Below, in pieces: positions 28,356 to 36,870 of a stretch of 49,292 nucleotides of DNA. The notes beneath the pieces are model-generated. The model saw only the letters and a list, made by a program, of their open reading frames with translations, was not told where the DNA came from and searched no databases. The stretch lies in contig PXRA01000107.1 of the NCBI GenBank assembly GCA_003021725.1, positions 1 to 49,292 of the forward strand, read 5' to 3'. Numbering within the stretch: the stretch's first letter is position 1; every line of letters begins with the position of its first letter. The translations under genes and the position numbers were made by a program. This DNA comes from Halobacteriales archaeon QH_8_64_26. GTDB taxonomy: Archaea; Halobacteriota; Halobacteria; Halobacteriales; Halococcaceae.

Positions 28356-29348
28356 GTGAGCAAACGGATGCCTACAGGAAAATCGACCCGTCGTCGGTTC
28401 CTCGAACTGGCCGGCGCGGGCGTGGCCGCAGCGAGCCCCGTGGGCGTATCGAGCGTCGGAAGTGCCGCGACGGAAAACGGCTGGAGCACGGTCGAATCGG
28501 GCACCGGCAAGACCCTCTACGACGCCGTCTCGACGCTGGAAGGACCCTACGCAGTCGGCTCCGGTGGGGACGTTCTCGCGCGCCGAGCGGAGGGCTGGGA
28601 GCAGGTACTGGATGCCGGCCCGACGACCGAGTCGAACACTCTCCGGGGCATCGACGTCACCGACGACGGCCGGAACGTCTGGTTCGCCGGCTCCTCGGGG
28701 GCGGTCGGGAAGTACGACACGGCTACAGGCGAGATGAGCGACTACAGCGCGCCAAACAGCAAGTCGAGCACGTGGGAATCGATCCTGATTGGCGGCGCGG
28801 CCGGCAGCGAGACGATCTACCTCGCGAACGGCTCCGGTGAAGTGCTCGTCGGCCAGAACAGTGCTGGCAAGGTCACCTGGGGTGACGCTCTCGAACCCGG
28901 CGGTGGCTCCTCGATCAAGGGCGGCGATCTGATCGACCCGACGACCTCCTATTTCTCGGATACGAACGCGAAGGTCTACGAGTCGACGAACGACGGGGAA
29001 TCCTACGACACGATCGGTATCGAAGGCGGGAGTATCGGCCTCTACGGCGTCGGCGCGGCCGACCGGGACGACATCAGCGTCGCGGGCGGCGACGGGTCGG
29101 TGTTCCGCTACAATGGCGCGGTCTGGACGAAACTCGCCGTGGGCGGGTCAGGACTCAACGCGCTCGAACGCGCGGGCACGTCGGGCCTGACCGTCGGCGG
29201 CAGCGGAACCATCTACCGGCGGACCTGGACCGGTTGGGAAGAAGAGGAGACGCCCGCTGGCAACGCCCTACAGGGCGTGACCTTCGGGACGAGCGGCCCT
29301 GACGTGGCGGTCGGCTCCTCGGGGACGATCCTCGAACGCCAGGTCTGA
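28356..29348 (+). CDS. Tat-exported beta-propeller-like protein
   Basis: 330 residues. A twin-arginine signal is present (STRRRFLELAGAGVAAASPVG), so it is exported folded. The mature part has repeated blades of about 40 residues with the phrases DAVSTLEGPYAVGSGGDVLAR, GIDVTDDGRNVWFAGSSGAVGKYD, YGVGAADRDDISVAGGDGSVFRYN and GVTFGTSGPDVAVGSSGTILER, resembling BNR/photosystem-stability-factor-like propellers. No catalytic motif is evident. The start is GTG 28356 or ATG 28368. It lies 98 bases after the glycosyltransferase-like gene and in the same direction. Confidence 0.75.
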   Translation: MSKRMPTGKSTRRRFLELAGAGVAAASPVGVSSVGSAATENGWSTVESGTGKTLYDAVSTLEGPYAVGSGGDVLARRAEGWEQVLDAGPTTESNTLRGIDVTDDGRNVWFAGSSGAVGKYDTATGEMSDYSAPNSKSSTWESILIGGAAGSETIYLANGSGEVLVGQNSAGKVTWGDALEPGGGSSIKGGDLIDPTTSYFSDTNAKVYESTNDGESYDTIGIEGGSIGLYGVGAADRDDISVAGGDGSVFRYNGAVWTKLAVGGSGLNALERAGTSGLTVGGSGTIYRRTWTGWEEEETPAGNALQGVTFGTSGPDVAVGSSGTILERQV

Positions 29349-29381
29349 TCGAGTCCCTCGTTCCGGATCACCGGTATCGTT

Positions 29382-30365
29382 CTATCGGTTCTGCCCGTCG
29401 TTTTCGAGCGCGAGGGAGGCTAGCAGCGCTTCCAATTGAATGCGTTCGTTCGCACCCTCCGTGATCCGGTAGTCGGCCTCACCGAGGCGTTCCATCAGCC
29501 GGACGGTCGCCCGGTCGTCGATTCCCAGATCCCACACCGACCGGTGGAGTTGGTCGATCACGTCCCCGCCAGCGAGCCCCGAGGTAAGCAGGTCTTCGAG
29601 CACCGACCGCGAGGCGGCGAACTCACCCTCTAAGGCCTCGGTGACCATCCGCTCGATTTCTTCAGGCCGGGCGGTGCTCGTGATCAAATAGACCGACTCC
29701 TCGTCGACTTCCCCGCCGGTGATCGAGGCCGCCTGCAGGGCGTTGATCGCTTTGCGCATGTCGCCCGCCGCCGCGTAGACCAGTGCCTCCATGCCGTCGC
29801 CGGTGACTGTAATGTTCTGGTCGGCGGCGATGTCCTCGATCTGGGAGGCGATCGCCGCGTCGTCGAGCGGGCCGAACCGAAAGACCGCACACCGGGATTG
29901 GATCGGGTCGATGATCCGACTAGAGTAGTTACACGAGAGGATGAACCGGGTGTTGTGCGAGAACTGCTCCATCGTTCGGCGCAGGGCCGACTGGGCGTCG
30001 CTGGTCAGGGCGTCGGCCTCGTCGAGGAAGATGACTCTGTACTGGTAGCCGCCGAAGCTCGCGCGCGCGAAGTTCTTGATCCGATCGCGAACGACATCGA
30101 TGCCCCGCTCGTCCGAGGCGTTGAGTTCGAGGAAGTTCTCCGACCAGTCCTCCCCGTAGAGTTCGCGGGCGATAGCGATCGCGCTGGTTGTTTTCCCCAC
30201 TCCGGCAGGTCCTGAAAACAAAAGGTGGGGGAGGTCGTCACGGTCGACGTAGCGTTGTAAGCGTTCGATGACGGCTTCGTGGCCGGCGACCTCCGCGAGC
30301 GTCTCGGGCCGGTACTGCTCGATCCAGACGTTTCTTTCCCCTGCCTTCGGCGTGGCCTCGCTCAT
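29382..30365 (-). CDS. rfcS: Replication factor C small subunit (clamp loader)
   Basis: 327 residues, standard length. Loads the PCNA clamp with ATP. Walker A is GPAGVGKT (52-59), Walker B is LDEADAL with DEAD at 115-118, and the SRC arginine finger is SRC at 157-159; [12 protein letters not shown] and [12 protein letters not shown] are RFC boxes. No intein is seen, although archaeal RFC genes often carry one. It is convergent with the propeller-like gene (34 bases apart) and is followed upstream by divergent samp2. The assignment is secure. Confidence 0.95.
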   Translation of the reverse strand: MSEATPKAGERNVWIEQYRPETLAEVAGHEAVIERLQRYVDRDDLPHLLFSGPAGVGKTTSAIAIARELYGEDWSENFLELNASDERGIDVVRDRIKNFARASFGGYQYRVIFLDEADALTSDAQSALRRTMEQFSHNTRFILSCNYSSRIIDPIQSRCAVFRFGPLDDAAIASQIEDIAADQNITVTGDGMEALVYAAAGDMRKAINALQAASITGGEVDEESVYLITSTARPEEIERMVTEALEGEFAASRSVLEDLLTSGLAGGDVIDQLHRSVWDLGIDDRATVRLMERLGEADYRITEGANERIQLEALLASLALENDGQNR

Positions 30366-30526
30366 AGCGGAGCGAGGGTAGGCCCACTCTTAAGCGCCCC
30401 GAGAGCCCCCGCCTCGCGTTCGAACGCCTTTGTTCGCGTGCCGTCGAGCCGTGAGCAGTCTGGTCGAGCGCCCTCGGGGAGCCCGAGGACCGACAGTCTG
30501 AAGCGCGAACGCCGGTTCGAACCCCC

Positions 30527-30721
30527 ATGGTCGTCGTCGAGATCGTCGGCGGGGAAAGCTACGAGATCGGCCTCGCCAGCCCGACGGCCGCCGACCTGCT
30601 CCGGGCCGTCGATTACAGCCCCCACGAGGCGACGGTGCTCGCCGAGGGCCGGCCGGTGCCCGACGACAGCGCGGTCGATGCCGATCGCGTACAGGTACTC
30701 AGGCTCGTCAGCGGCGGGTGA
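30527..30721 (+). CDS. samp2: SAMP2, ubiquitin-like small archaeal modifier protein
   Basis: 64 residues ending in Gly-Gly, the conjugation site. The sequence follows Haloferax SAMP2 closely: VEIVGGESYEIGL, TAADLLRAVDYSPHEATVLAEGRPVPDD, and the ending VLRLVSGG. SAMP2 is activated by the E1-like UbaA, joined to protein lysines, and also carries sulfur for tRNA thiolation. The stop overlaps by GTGA with a GNAT acetyltransferase start, indicating co-translation. The length and the unbroken family match make this confident. Confidence 0.9.
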   Translation: MVVVEIVGGESYEIGLASPTAADLLRAVDYSPHEATVLAEGRPVPDDSAVDADRVQVLRLVSGG

Positions 30722-31215
30722 TCGGCGGTGGACGACGGATGAGGAACCGACCGGAACGGGCCGGTGAGGGTGACACCGACCCGGAGGTCGTGATTCGCCC
30801 GGCCAACCGAGGGGACTGGATCGGGGTAATGAGCGTGCTCGACGGCGCGTTGCTCGACGTTGATGCGGAGGGAGTACGCGAACGGATCGCTGCGGATACG
30901 GTGCTCGTCGCACACGCGAGCGGAAGCGAGCGCGTGCGGGGCGCGCTCGTGCTCGCGGAACCGAGGACCGACGATCGAGGGAGCGAAACGGAGACCGAAA
31001 TCGAGGTCGATGCGATCGCGGTCCGACGTCGTTACCGCGATCGAGGGATCGGGAGCGCGCTGATCGATCGGGCACGGCGCGAGACCGACCGGGTACTCGT
31101 CACCGAGTTCGACGCGCGCGTCCGACCTTTCTACGCGGCGCTTGGCTTTCTGGTCGCGCCGATCGGCGACGATCGATTTCGCGGGCGCGACGCGGCTGGC
31201 TCGGATCGCGAGTGA
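30718..31215 (+). CDS. GNAT-family N-acetyltransferase
   Basis: 165 residues. The acetyl-CoA motif A is VDAIAVRRRYRDRGIGSALIDRA (R-x-R-G-I-G), and a C-terminal FYAALGFLVAPIGDDRF beta strand is typical. The GTG start shares four bases with the samp2 stop; an ATG seven codons on (30739) is a possible alternative. Substrate unknown. Coupling to the ubiquitin-like SAMP2 makes a role in protein modification conceivable but unproven. Confidence 0.82.
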   Translation: MIGGGRRMRNRPERAGEGDTDPEVVIRPANRGDWIGVMSVLDGALLDVDAEGVRERIAADTVLVAHASGSERVRGALVLAEPRTDDRGSETETEIEVDAIAVRRRYRDRGIGSALIDRARRETDRVLVTEFDARVRPFYAALGFLVAPIGDDRFRGRDAAGSDRE

Positions 31216-31239
31216 GGACTCCCGATGAGGCCAGCGTCG

Positions 31240-32622
31240 CTACACGTGTGGTTCGACGAGGTCGCGGCCGGCCTCTAGCAGTTCCGCGACCCGTGACTCG
31301 CTCCCGGCTTCGGCGTACACCCGGAGTTTGGGTTCGGTCCCGCTCGGGCGCACGAGGATCCAGGCCCCGCCTTCGAGCAGGACCTTGAAGCCATCTATCG
31401 TTACGACATCGCTCACTTCTCGGCCGGCGACCCTATCGGGCAACTCCCCTTCCAGGTCCGAGAGGACGCGGTCCTTCTCGCTGTCCGGACAGGAAAGCCC
31501 GATGCGGTCCTGGTGGATCTCGCCGTGTTCCTCAAGCAGGCGGGTCACGCGATCGTCGATCGGCTCCTCGCTTTCGGCCGCCGCTGCCAACAGCGCGACG
31601 AGCACGCCGTCCTTCTCGCGGACGTGGCCCCGGACACCGAACCCGCCCGATTCCTCGCCGCCGATCAACGCGTCGTGCTCGGCCATCCCTTGGGCGATCC
31701 ACTTGAAGCCGACCCGGGTCTCGCAGACGCTTTCGTCGTGGCTTTCGCCCACGCGGTCGATCAGGAAGGTCGTCGGTACCGACCGCACCGCGGGTCCCGA
31801 ATCGCTCTCGAGCAGGTAGTCGTACAGCACCGCGAAAAAGAGGTTCGGGTCGAGGTAACCCCGATCGGGCGTGACGATCCCGATCCGGTCGGCGTCGCCG
31901 TCGTTCGCGATCCCGAGATCCGCTGTGCCCGCCCGCACCTCCTCGGTTAGCGCTTCGAGGTTTTCGGCGGTCGGTTCGGGAGCCGTCCCTCCGAACGTGG
32001 GGTCTTTTTCACAGCGCAGCCGCGAGACCGACGCTCCGGCCCGCTCCAACAGCGCGTCGGTCACGCCCCGACCGCTGCCGTGCATCGCGTCGTAGGCGAT
32101 CTCGGTGCCGGAAGTCTCCCCGATATCGAGGAAATCGAGGGCATGCTCGGCGTAGGGACCGAGGAAATCGCTCTCGTGTACCTCCCCTTGCTCGGCGTCG
32201 GGCACCGATCGGGGTTCGGCGAGAGCGCTTTCGATGCGCTCGGTGACCGTGGGAAGGGCCGGTGCGCCGTCGCTCGGGATGAATTTCACGCCGTTGTACT
32301 CCGGAGGATTGTGGCTCGCGGTGATCATACACGCACCGGCGAGATCCCGATCGACGATCGTCCAGGCGACGATCGGCGTCGGGGTGTCCCGCTCGGGAAG
32401 CAGGACGTCGAAGCCGTTGGCCGAGAGGACCTCCGCTACGTCCTCGGCGAACCCTGGTGAACTCTCCCGGGCGTCGTAGCCGACGGCGACCGGCCCCTCC
32501 GTACTCTCCTCGCGTAGGTAGGTCGCGACGGCCTGCCCGACGGTTCGCAGGCGGGAAGAGGTGAACGTATCGAGGGTCGCGCGCCAGCCGTCGGTGCCAA
32601 AGGTAATCGCGTCGGCGTCCAT
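31240..32622 (-). CDS. Phosphohexomutase (phosphoglucomutase/phosphomannomutase family)
   Basis: 460 residues from ATG 32622. Interconverts sugar 1- and 6-phosphates. The active-site phosphoserine is Ser103 in TASHNPPEYNGVKF, the metal loop is NDGDADRIGIV, the sugar loop is GGEESGGFG, and the C-terminal phosphate site is RPSGTEPKLRVYAEA. An in-frame extension of 11 residues upstream is rejected because DAITFGTDGWRA is the canonical beginning. A second paralogue, GlmM-like, is at 35266. The GT-like and Agl-type surface glycans of haloarchaea need such enzymes. Confidence 0.9.
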   Translation of the reverse strand: MDADAITFGTDGWRATLDTFTSSRLRTVGQAVATYLREESTEGPVAVGYDARESSPGFAEDVAEVLSANGFDVLLPERDTPTPIVAWTIVDRDLAGACMITASHNPPEYNGVKFIPSDGAPALPTVTERIESALAEPRSVPDAEQGEVHESDFLGPYAEHALDFLDIGETSGTEIAYDAMHGSGRGVTDALLERAGASVSRLRCEKDPTFGGTAPEPTAENLEALTEEVRAGTADLGIANDGDADRIGIVTPDRGYLDPNLFFAVLYDYLLESDSGPAVRSVPTTFLIDRVGESHDESVCETRVGFKWIAQGMAEHDALIGGEESGGFGVRGHVREKDGVLVALLAAAAESEEPIDDRVTRLLEEHGEIHQDRIGLSCPDSEKDRVLSDLEGELPDRVAGREVSDVVTIDGFKVLLEGGAWILVRPSGTEPKLRVYAEAGSESRVAELLEAGRDLVEPHV

Positions 32623-32798
32623 ACCCGCTTCTGGGCGCGGACCGGGAAAAACCATCCACCTGCTCGTAGCCCTCGGAGCTCCCCACGGAACCGAACGCTC
32701 CTGGACGGCCGATCGATAGGCCAGTACGGTGACGCCTCGCGGTCGTTCTCGCCGACTCGAAGCGGTTTTGGGTGCTCCTCACGTATATAAGGTATCCA

Positions 32799-33356
32799 AT
32801 GGTCACCGTGGTCGCGATCAACGGGAGCCGTCGAAACGGCAGCTATACCAAGCACGCGCTGGAACTGGCGCTCGATGCGGCGGCCGAGACGGGCGCGGAG
32901 GTAGGAATGATCGACCTCGGCGAGCACGACGTTCCGCTCTACCATCCCGACCACGACCCCGATGAGACGGTCACCGAACTCATGCGGCGAGTGAGAGACG
33001 CCGAGGGCGTCCTCGTCGGTTCGCCGGTCTATCACGGATCCTATTCCTCGGCGTTCAAGAACTTCCACGACTACTGCGGGTTCGAGGAGTACGAGAACAC
33101 CTCGGTAGGACTGCTCGCCTCGGCGGGTGGCGGTTCCTACGGTAGTACGCTCGATCACCTTCGAGCGACGATCAGGGGGGTGCACGGCTGGGTCGTCCCA
33201 CAGCAGGTCGGCATCCGCGGCGCGCGCAACCACTTCGAGGGCGGCGACCTCACGACCGAGAGCTTGGCCGAGCGCGTCGCGGAACTCGGCCGGGTCGTCG
33301 CCGAGGACGCCCGGCTCCGATCGGACGACCGAGCGTCGGTGCCCGCCGAGGACTGA
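32799..33356 (+). CDS. NAD(P)H-dependent FMN reductase (flavodoxin-like)
   Basis: 185 residues from ATG 32799. The flavodoxin-like phosphate loop is INGSRRNGSYT at the very N-terminus, and GSPVYHGSYSSAFKNFHDY and LLASAGGGSYGSTLDHL form the FMN site. Reduces FMN, quinones or chromate-like acceptors. A start at 32772 would add nine residues before the conserved strand and is rejected. A TATATAA element sits only about 12 bases before the chosen ATG, too close to be its promoter, so either another promoter is used or transcription starts within the gene. Confidence 0.85.
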   Translation: MVTVVAINGSRRNGSYTKHALELALDAAAETGAEVGMIDLGEHDVPLYHPDHDPDETVTELMRRVRDAEGVLVGSPVYHGSYSSAFKNFHDYCGFEEYENTSVGLLASAGGGSYGSTLDHLRATIRGVHGWVVPQQVGIRGARNHFEGGDLTTESLAERVAELGRVVAEDARLRSDDRASVPAED

Positions 33357-33379
33357 TCAGCACTGGTCGCGTTCCGGCG

Positions 33380-33673
33380 CTACGGTGAGTGTGTGCTCGC
33401 CGCCCCCTCGTCGTCGGGTTCGATCCCGTCGCCGTGCTCGATCAGGCGTTCCTTCTCGGCGCGCGAGAGGCTCTTGATCGCGTGTTCGCGCGAGAGCGCG
33501 GCGGATTTGCTACTAAACGTCTCGACGTGACACAACTCGACGGGCGTCCGGCCGCGGGTGTACTTCGCGCCCTGGCCGGCGTCGTGCTCTCCCAGTCGGC
33601 GCTCGACGTCGGTCGTGTAGCCGGTATAGATACTGTCGTCGTGACACCGGAGGCAGTAAACGTAGTGGGCCAC
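33380..33673 (-). CDS. GIY-YIG domain protein (UPF0213/YhbQ-like)
   Basis: 97 residues, a single GIY-YIG nuclease domain. The signature is YVYCLRCHDDSIYTGYTTDVERRLGEH, with the catalytic Arg in ERRL and a conserved Glu near residue 64. A short acidic tail replaces larger C-terminal domains. Stand-alone members have been linked to DNA repair but their biological substrate is unclear. It is convergent with the flavin reductase and shares the leftward direction with a DUF7563 gene. Confidence 0.87.
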   Translation of the reverse strand: MAHYVYCLRCHDDSIYTGYTTDVERRLGEHDAGQGAKYTRGRTPVELCHVETFSSKSAALSREHAIKSLSRAEKERLIEHGDGIEPDDEGAASTHSP

Positions 33674-33694
33674 GGTCCACGGTGGACCGGGTAT

Positions 33695-33853
33695 TCAGAT
33701 GGCTTTTCCGTTCTCGACGCGGTGTCTCGCGGCCTCGGCGATCCCGGCGTTCGCCGAACAGCCCGGGCAGGCGAACAGCCGGCCGTACTCGTCGGCGAAG
33801 ACGCGCTCGAAGCGTTCGGAGACGTGTTCCCCGCAGTGATCACACTCTGGCAT
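33695..33853 (-). CDS. DUF7563-type small zinc protein, copy A
   Basis: 52 residues. ECDHCGEHV near the N-terminus and CPGCSANAG give two CxxC zinc pairs, with a FERVFADEYG strand between; the overall pattern is that of the haloarchaeal DUF7563 proteins. The short AT-rich region upstream (33887-33913) gives TATA-like sequence on this strand. Function unknown; nucleic-acid or protein binding is inference. A second copy, closer to the family consensus, lies at 36712-36870. Confidence 0.68.
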   Translation of the reverse strand: MPECDHCGEHVSERFERVFADEYGRLFACPGCSANAGIAEAARHRVENGKAI

Positions 33854-33992
33854 GGTATCTCCCCGGCGGTCGTGCCGCCGTACTCACTACCTATTTGTTA
33901 CAGCATAAAAATCTTAGCAAAATAAGTATCAACTAACGACTTTAGAAGAGCAACCAACGCTGTCGGGGCCGATCGTGTGACCGTGGCGGTGG

Positions 33993-34769
33993 TCAGGACG
34001 AGCGGGCCGCGTCGATCGTTCGGGCGAGCTGGCCGGCGTGAGCGCCAGCGACGAACCCGGCGTCTATGTTGACCGTGACCAGCGGCGTACAGGACTGCAG
34101 CGCCCCGGCGAGTGCCGCCTCGCCCGCTCCGCCGTGGCCGTAGCCCGCGGCGACGGGAAGGGCGATTACGGGGACGTCGAGAAGCCCCGCGAGCACGGTC
34201 GGTAGGGCTCCTTCCCGACCGGCGGCGACCACGAGGACGTCTGCCTCCCGCAGGTCGGGCAGGACGTCCAGAGCGCGGGCGAGGCTCGCGACGCCGATAT
34301 CCTCGACCCGTTCGACGGTCGCGCCGATCTCCTCGAGCGTGATCGCGGCCTCGCCGGCCGGTTCGGCGTCGGCGGTGCCGGCGGTGATGATCCCGACGAC
34401 CGCATCGAGATCCGGAGCTTCGAAACCCGGCGCGTGAACGGTGAGGGTGCGTGCGCGCTCGTCGTAGGCGAGTTCGGCGTCGTCCGCGACGCCTTCGTGC
34501 CTCGCGAGCGCCTCGCGGACCGCCTCGACCCCCGCTTTCTCGACTCTGGTAACGAGCGCGCGGTCGGTCGTCTCGACCGCGAGCGCGGCCAGTTCGCCGA
34601 TCTCCGCGGGTCGTTTTCGATCGCCCAGGATCGCTTCGGGGACGCCGGTGCGACTCGCGCGCGCGGCGTCGAAGCGACCGGCTTCGGAGGTCGTGTACCC
34701 CCGTAATCGGGCGTGTGCAGCCTCGACTGACAGTTCGCCGGCCGCGAGCGCCTCTAAGGTCTCCTGCAT
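33993..34769 (-). CDS. larB: LarB, nickel-pincer cofactor biosynthesis (AIR-carboxylase-like)
   Basis: 258 residues from ATG 34769. In lactate racemase maturation LarB carboxylates and opens nicotinic acid adenine dinucleotide to make the pyridinium precursor. The PurE-like C-terminal domain is clear: ADVLVVAAGREGALPTVLAGL, PVAAGYGHGGAGEAALAGALQSC and TVNIDAGFVAGAHAGQLAR. An N-terminal helical domain precedes it (ELSVEAAHARLRGY). LarA, LarC and LarE genes are not in the window, so its partners must be elsewhere or it serves another nickel-pincer enzyme. An upstream extension to 35066 is rejected. Confidence 0.87.
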   Translation of the reverse strand: MQETLEALAAGELSVEAAHARLRGYTTSEAGRFDAARASRTGVPEAILGDRKRPAEIGELAALAVETTDRALVTRVEKAGVEAVREALARHEGVADDAELAYDERARTLTVHAPGFEAPDLDAVVGIITAGTADAEPAGEAAITLEEIGATVERVEDIGVASLARALDVLPDLREADVLVVAAGREGALPTVLAGLLDVPVIALPVAAGYGHGGAGEAALAGALQSCTPLVTVNIDAGFVAGAHAGQLARTIDAARSS

Positions 34770-34880
34770 AGTGGGGACGAGACGGTCGAGCAATTCGTAC
34801 CCATCGACTCGCGCCGGAATCCGCTCGGTCACCCCCTGCAATCTGGCGATAGGGGGCCGGTATCGGACGATTATGGGAAC

Positions 34881-34890
34881 TATTATAAGG
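34881..34890 (+). promoter_or_regulatory. TATA box for the DUF1931 gene
   Basis: TATTATAAGG in GC-rich DNA, centred about 28 bases before ATG 34914, so the transcript probably begins within a few bases of the start codon (leaderless). Confidence 0.5.
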
Positions 34891-34913
34891 GTGGTTGGCA
34901 ACGTGAGGCCTGT

Positions 34914-35081
34914 ATGGCAGACTTGATCGTCAAGGCAGCCGTGAAGGAACAGCTCGATTCGATGAACGTCTCCTCGGACTTCTACGACGCGCTCGACGAG
35001 GAGGTAGACGAGCTGCTCGCGAACGCCGCCCGACGGGCGGAGGACAACGACCGGAAAACGGTCCAACCGCGCGACCTGTAG
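34914..35081 (+). CDS. DUF1931 histone-fold small protein
   Basis: 55 residues. The sequence begins ADLIVKAAVKEQLDS and ends KTVQPRDL, with the DFYDALDEEVDELLANAARRAE helix between; this matches the DUF1931 proteins, which have a minimal histone-like fold. A role in DNA binding or chromatin-like compaction has been proposed for the fold but is not established for this protein. The leaderless promoter indicates strong independent transcription. It is divergent from larB. Confidence 0.85.
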   Translation: MADLIVKAAVKEQLDSMNVSSDFYDALDEEVDELLANAARRAEDNDRKTVQPRDL

Positions 35082-35265
35082 CTCGTCGCTCGGCCGACCG
35101 CTACGCCTTTTTGCGAGCGCACCCCTCGATCAGTCGCTGCTCGCGTTGTTTCTCGCCGATAGTTTCGGCGCGAAGGGTCGATCCGGGCCTCGTCGCCGGG
35201 ATGGAACCGATCGAGCAGCGACGACAGTACGCAGTGCCTATAGGAACTCGCTCCGTTGCCCGCGC

Positions 35266-36630
35266 ATGTTCGGAACGAGCGGGATACGCGGACCGGTCGG
35301 CGAGGCGGTAACGGCGGACCTCGCGCTCGCGGTCGGGCGCGCCCTCGGGATCGATACCGAGCGTGTGACCGTTGGCCGCGATCCGCGCGAGAGCGGCCCT
35401 TTCCTCACCGACGCCCTTACGGCCGGCCTGCGCGAGACGGGCACCGACGTGCTCGATCTGGGGTTGGCGGCCACGCCGACGGTCGCCCGGGCGATAGCCT
35501 GGTACGACGCGGACGCCGGGGTGTCGATCACGGCGAGTCACAATCCGCCCGCCGACAACGGTATCAAACTCTGGCAGGCGAGCGGGCAGGCCTTCGATAG
35601 CACACAGCGAGAGGGGATCGAGCGCCGCGTCCGCGAGGGGACCTTCGCTCTCGTGCCCTGGAACGAACTGGGGACTCGCACCCGCGAGGACGCTACCGAC
35701 CGTCACGCCGATGCGATCCTCGAAGCGACCGATCTCGCCGCCCGGGACGCGCCTGCCGTCGCGACCGATCTCGGTAACGGTGCCGGCGGCGTCACCATCG
35801 AGGCGCTCGTGGAACTAGGGTGTGAGGTCGAGACCCTCAATGCCCAACCCGACGGGAGCTTCCCGGCTCGGCCCTCCGAGCCGAACGCGGAGACTCTAGG
35901 CTCGCTCCGTGCCCTCGTTGCCGGCAGCGACGCGGAGGTAGGGGTCGCCCACGACGGCGACGCCGACCGGCTGGTGGCGATCGACGGCGAGGGCGAGTTC
36001 GTCCCGAAGGACGCCTTGCTCGCGATCTTCGCGGGCGAGGCCGCGAGCGAGGGCGAGCGGGTGGCCTGTCCGGTCGATACGAGCCTCGCGGTCGAGGACT
36101 ACCTCGCCGAGCGGGGTATCGAGGTCGAGTACACCCCTGTCGGGGACGTCCACGTCGCCGCAGCGCTGGGCGGCGACGTCGTGTTCGGCGGCGAGCCCAG
36201 TGGAGCGTGGATCTGGCCCGCCCAGACCCGCTGTCCCGACGGCCCGCTCGCGGCCTGTCGGCTCGTCGCGCTCTGTGCCGAGACCGCGCTCGCCGAGCGG
36301 GTCAGGGACGTGCCTGCCTACCCGATCGAGCGGGCGAACGTCGAAGTCGGGGAGAAGGACGCGATCATGGACCGCGTGCGCGAGCGTGCTCTCGAGGGAA
36401 GCGAGGCCGAAGCGGGCGGGAGCGGAGCAGGCAGGGGTGAAACAGGTGAGGAGAAAGGCGAGGTACGGACGCTCGATGGCGTGAGGATCGACACCGAGTC
36501 GGGGTGGTATCTCGTGCGCGCGAGCGGCACTCAGCCGCTGATCCGGGTCACCGCCGAGGCGCGTGAAGCCGATCGAGCAGCGAGGCTATCGGAGCGAGGG
36601 CGCTCGCTGGTCGAAAACGCACGCGGGTGA
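35266..36630 (+). CDS. glmM: Phosphoglucosamine mutase/phosphomannomutase (GlmM-like)
   Basis: 454 residues from ATG 35266. Isomerises glucosamine-6-P to the 1-phosphate for UDP-GlcNAc formation. The start FGTSGIRGPVGE is canonical for GlmM, Ser91 in ITASHNPPADNGIKLW is the phosphorylated residue, AHDGDADRLVAID binds metal, GGEPSGAWIW contacts the sugar and RASGTQPLIRVTAEA is the phosphate clamp. A variable Glu/Gly-rich insertion lies near 420-440. Frame continues upstream to 35146 but this adds no family match. Two phosphohexomutases in 5 kb may serve different sugar branches. Confidence 0.9.
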   Translation: MFGTSGIRGPVGEAVTADLALAVGRALGIDTERVTVGRDPRESGPFLTDALTAGLRETGTDVLDLGLAATPTVARAIAWYDADAGVSITASHNPPADNGIKLWQASGQAFDSTQREGIERRVREGTFALVPWNELGTRTREDATDRHADAILEATDLAARDAPAVATDLGNGAGGVTIEALVELGCEVETLNAQPDGSFPARPSEPNAETLGSLRALVAGSDAEVGVAHDGDADRLVAIDGEGEFVPKDALLAIFAGEAASEGERVACPVDTSLAVEDYLAERGIEVEYTPVGDVHVAAALGGDVVFGGEPSGAWIWPAQTRCPDGPLAACRLVALCAETALAERVRDVPAYPIERANVEVGEKDAIMDRVRERALEGSEAEAGGSGAGRGETGEEKGEVRTLDGVRIDTESGWYLVRASGTQPLIRVTAEAREADRAARLSERGRSLVENARG

Positions 36631-36711
36631 GGCGTATCGGACGCCGAGGAACGGCCGGCGTCGGCGCCGATTGCCCGGTGAAAACCGGCAGGCGGGCCTC
36701 CCAGAAGTCCG

Positions 36712-36870
36712 TTACCCTCGTCGGGTCGATCGTGCCTGGCGGATCTGTGCCCCATCGCGGATCTTGTCCTCGCACTGCGGGCAGACCCTGGGGTTTTCCA
36801 TTCCGCTCGGCGTGAACACCCTTGCATAAGCAGCTGTCACGAACGCACTACAGTTCTGACATTCCGGCAT
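36712..36870 (-). CDS. DUF7563-type small zinc protein, copy B
   Basis: 52 residues. ECQNCSAFV and CPQCEDKIRDG are two CxxC pairs linked by ARVFTPSGMENPRV, the typical DUF7563 pattern. A leaderless promoter lies directly upstream. Copies A and B share the N-terminal spacing and length but differ in the middle, so they are paralogues rather than a recent duplicate. No function is known. Confidence 0.8.
   Translation of the reverse strand: MPECQNCSAFVTAAYARVFTPSGMENPRVCPQCEDKIRDGAQIRQARSTRRG

Noticed and set aside
30440-30526. tRNA-like T-loop GGTTCGAACCCCC upstream of samp2
   Set aside because: The stem beyond the first two pairs does not match (C-C mismatches) and no D arm, anticodon arm or acceptor stem could be formed.
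34770-35066. N-terminal extension of LarB overlapping DUF1931
   Set aside because: It would run antisense through the histone-fold gene; the family begins at 34769.
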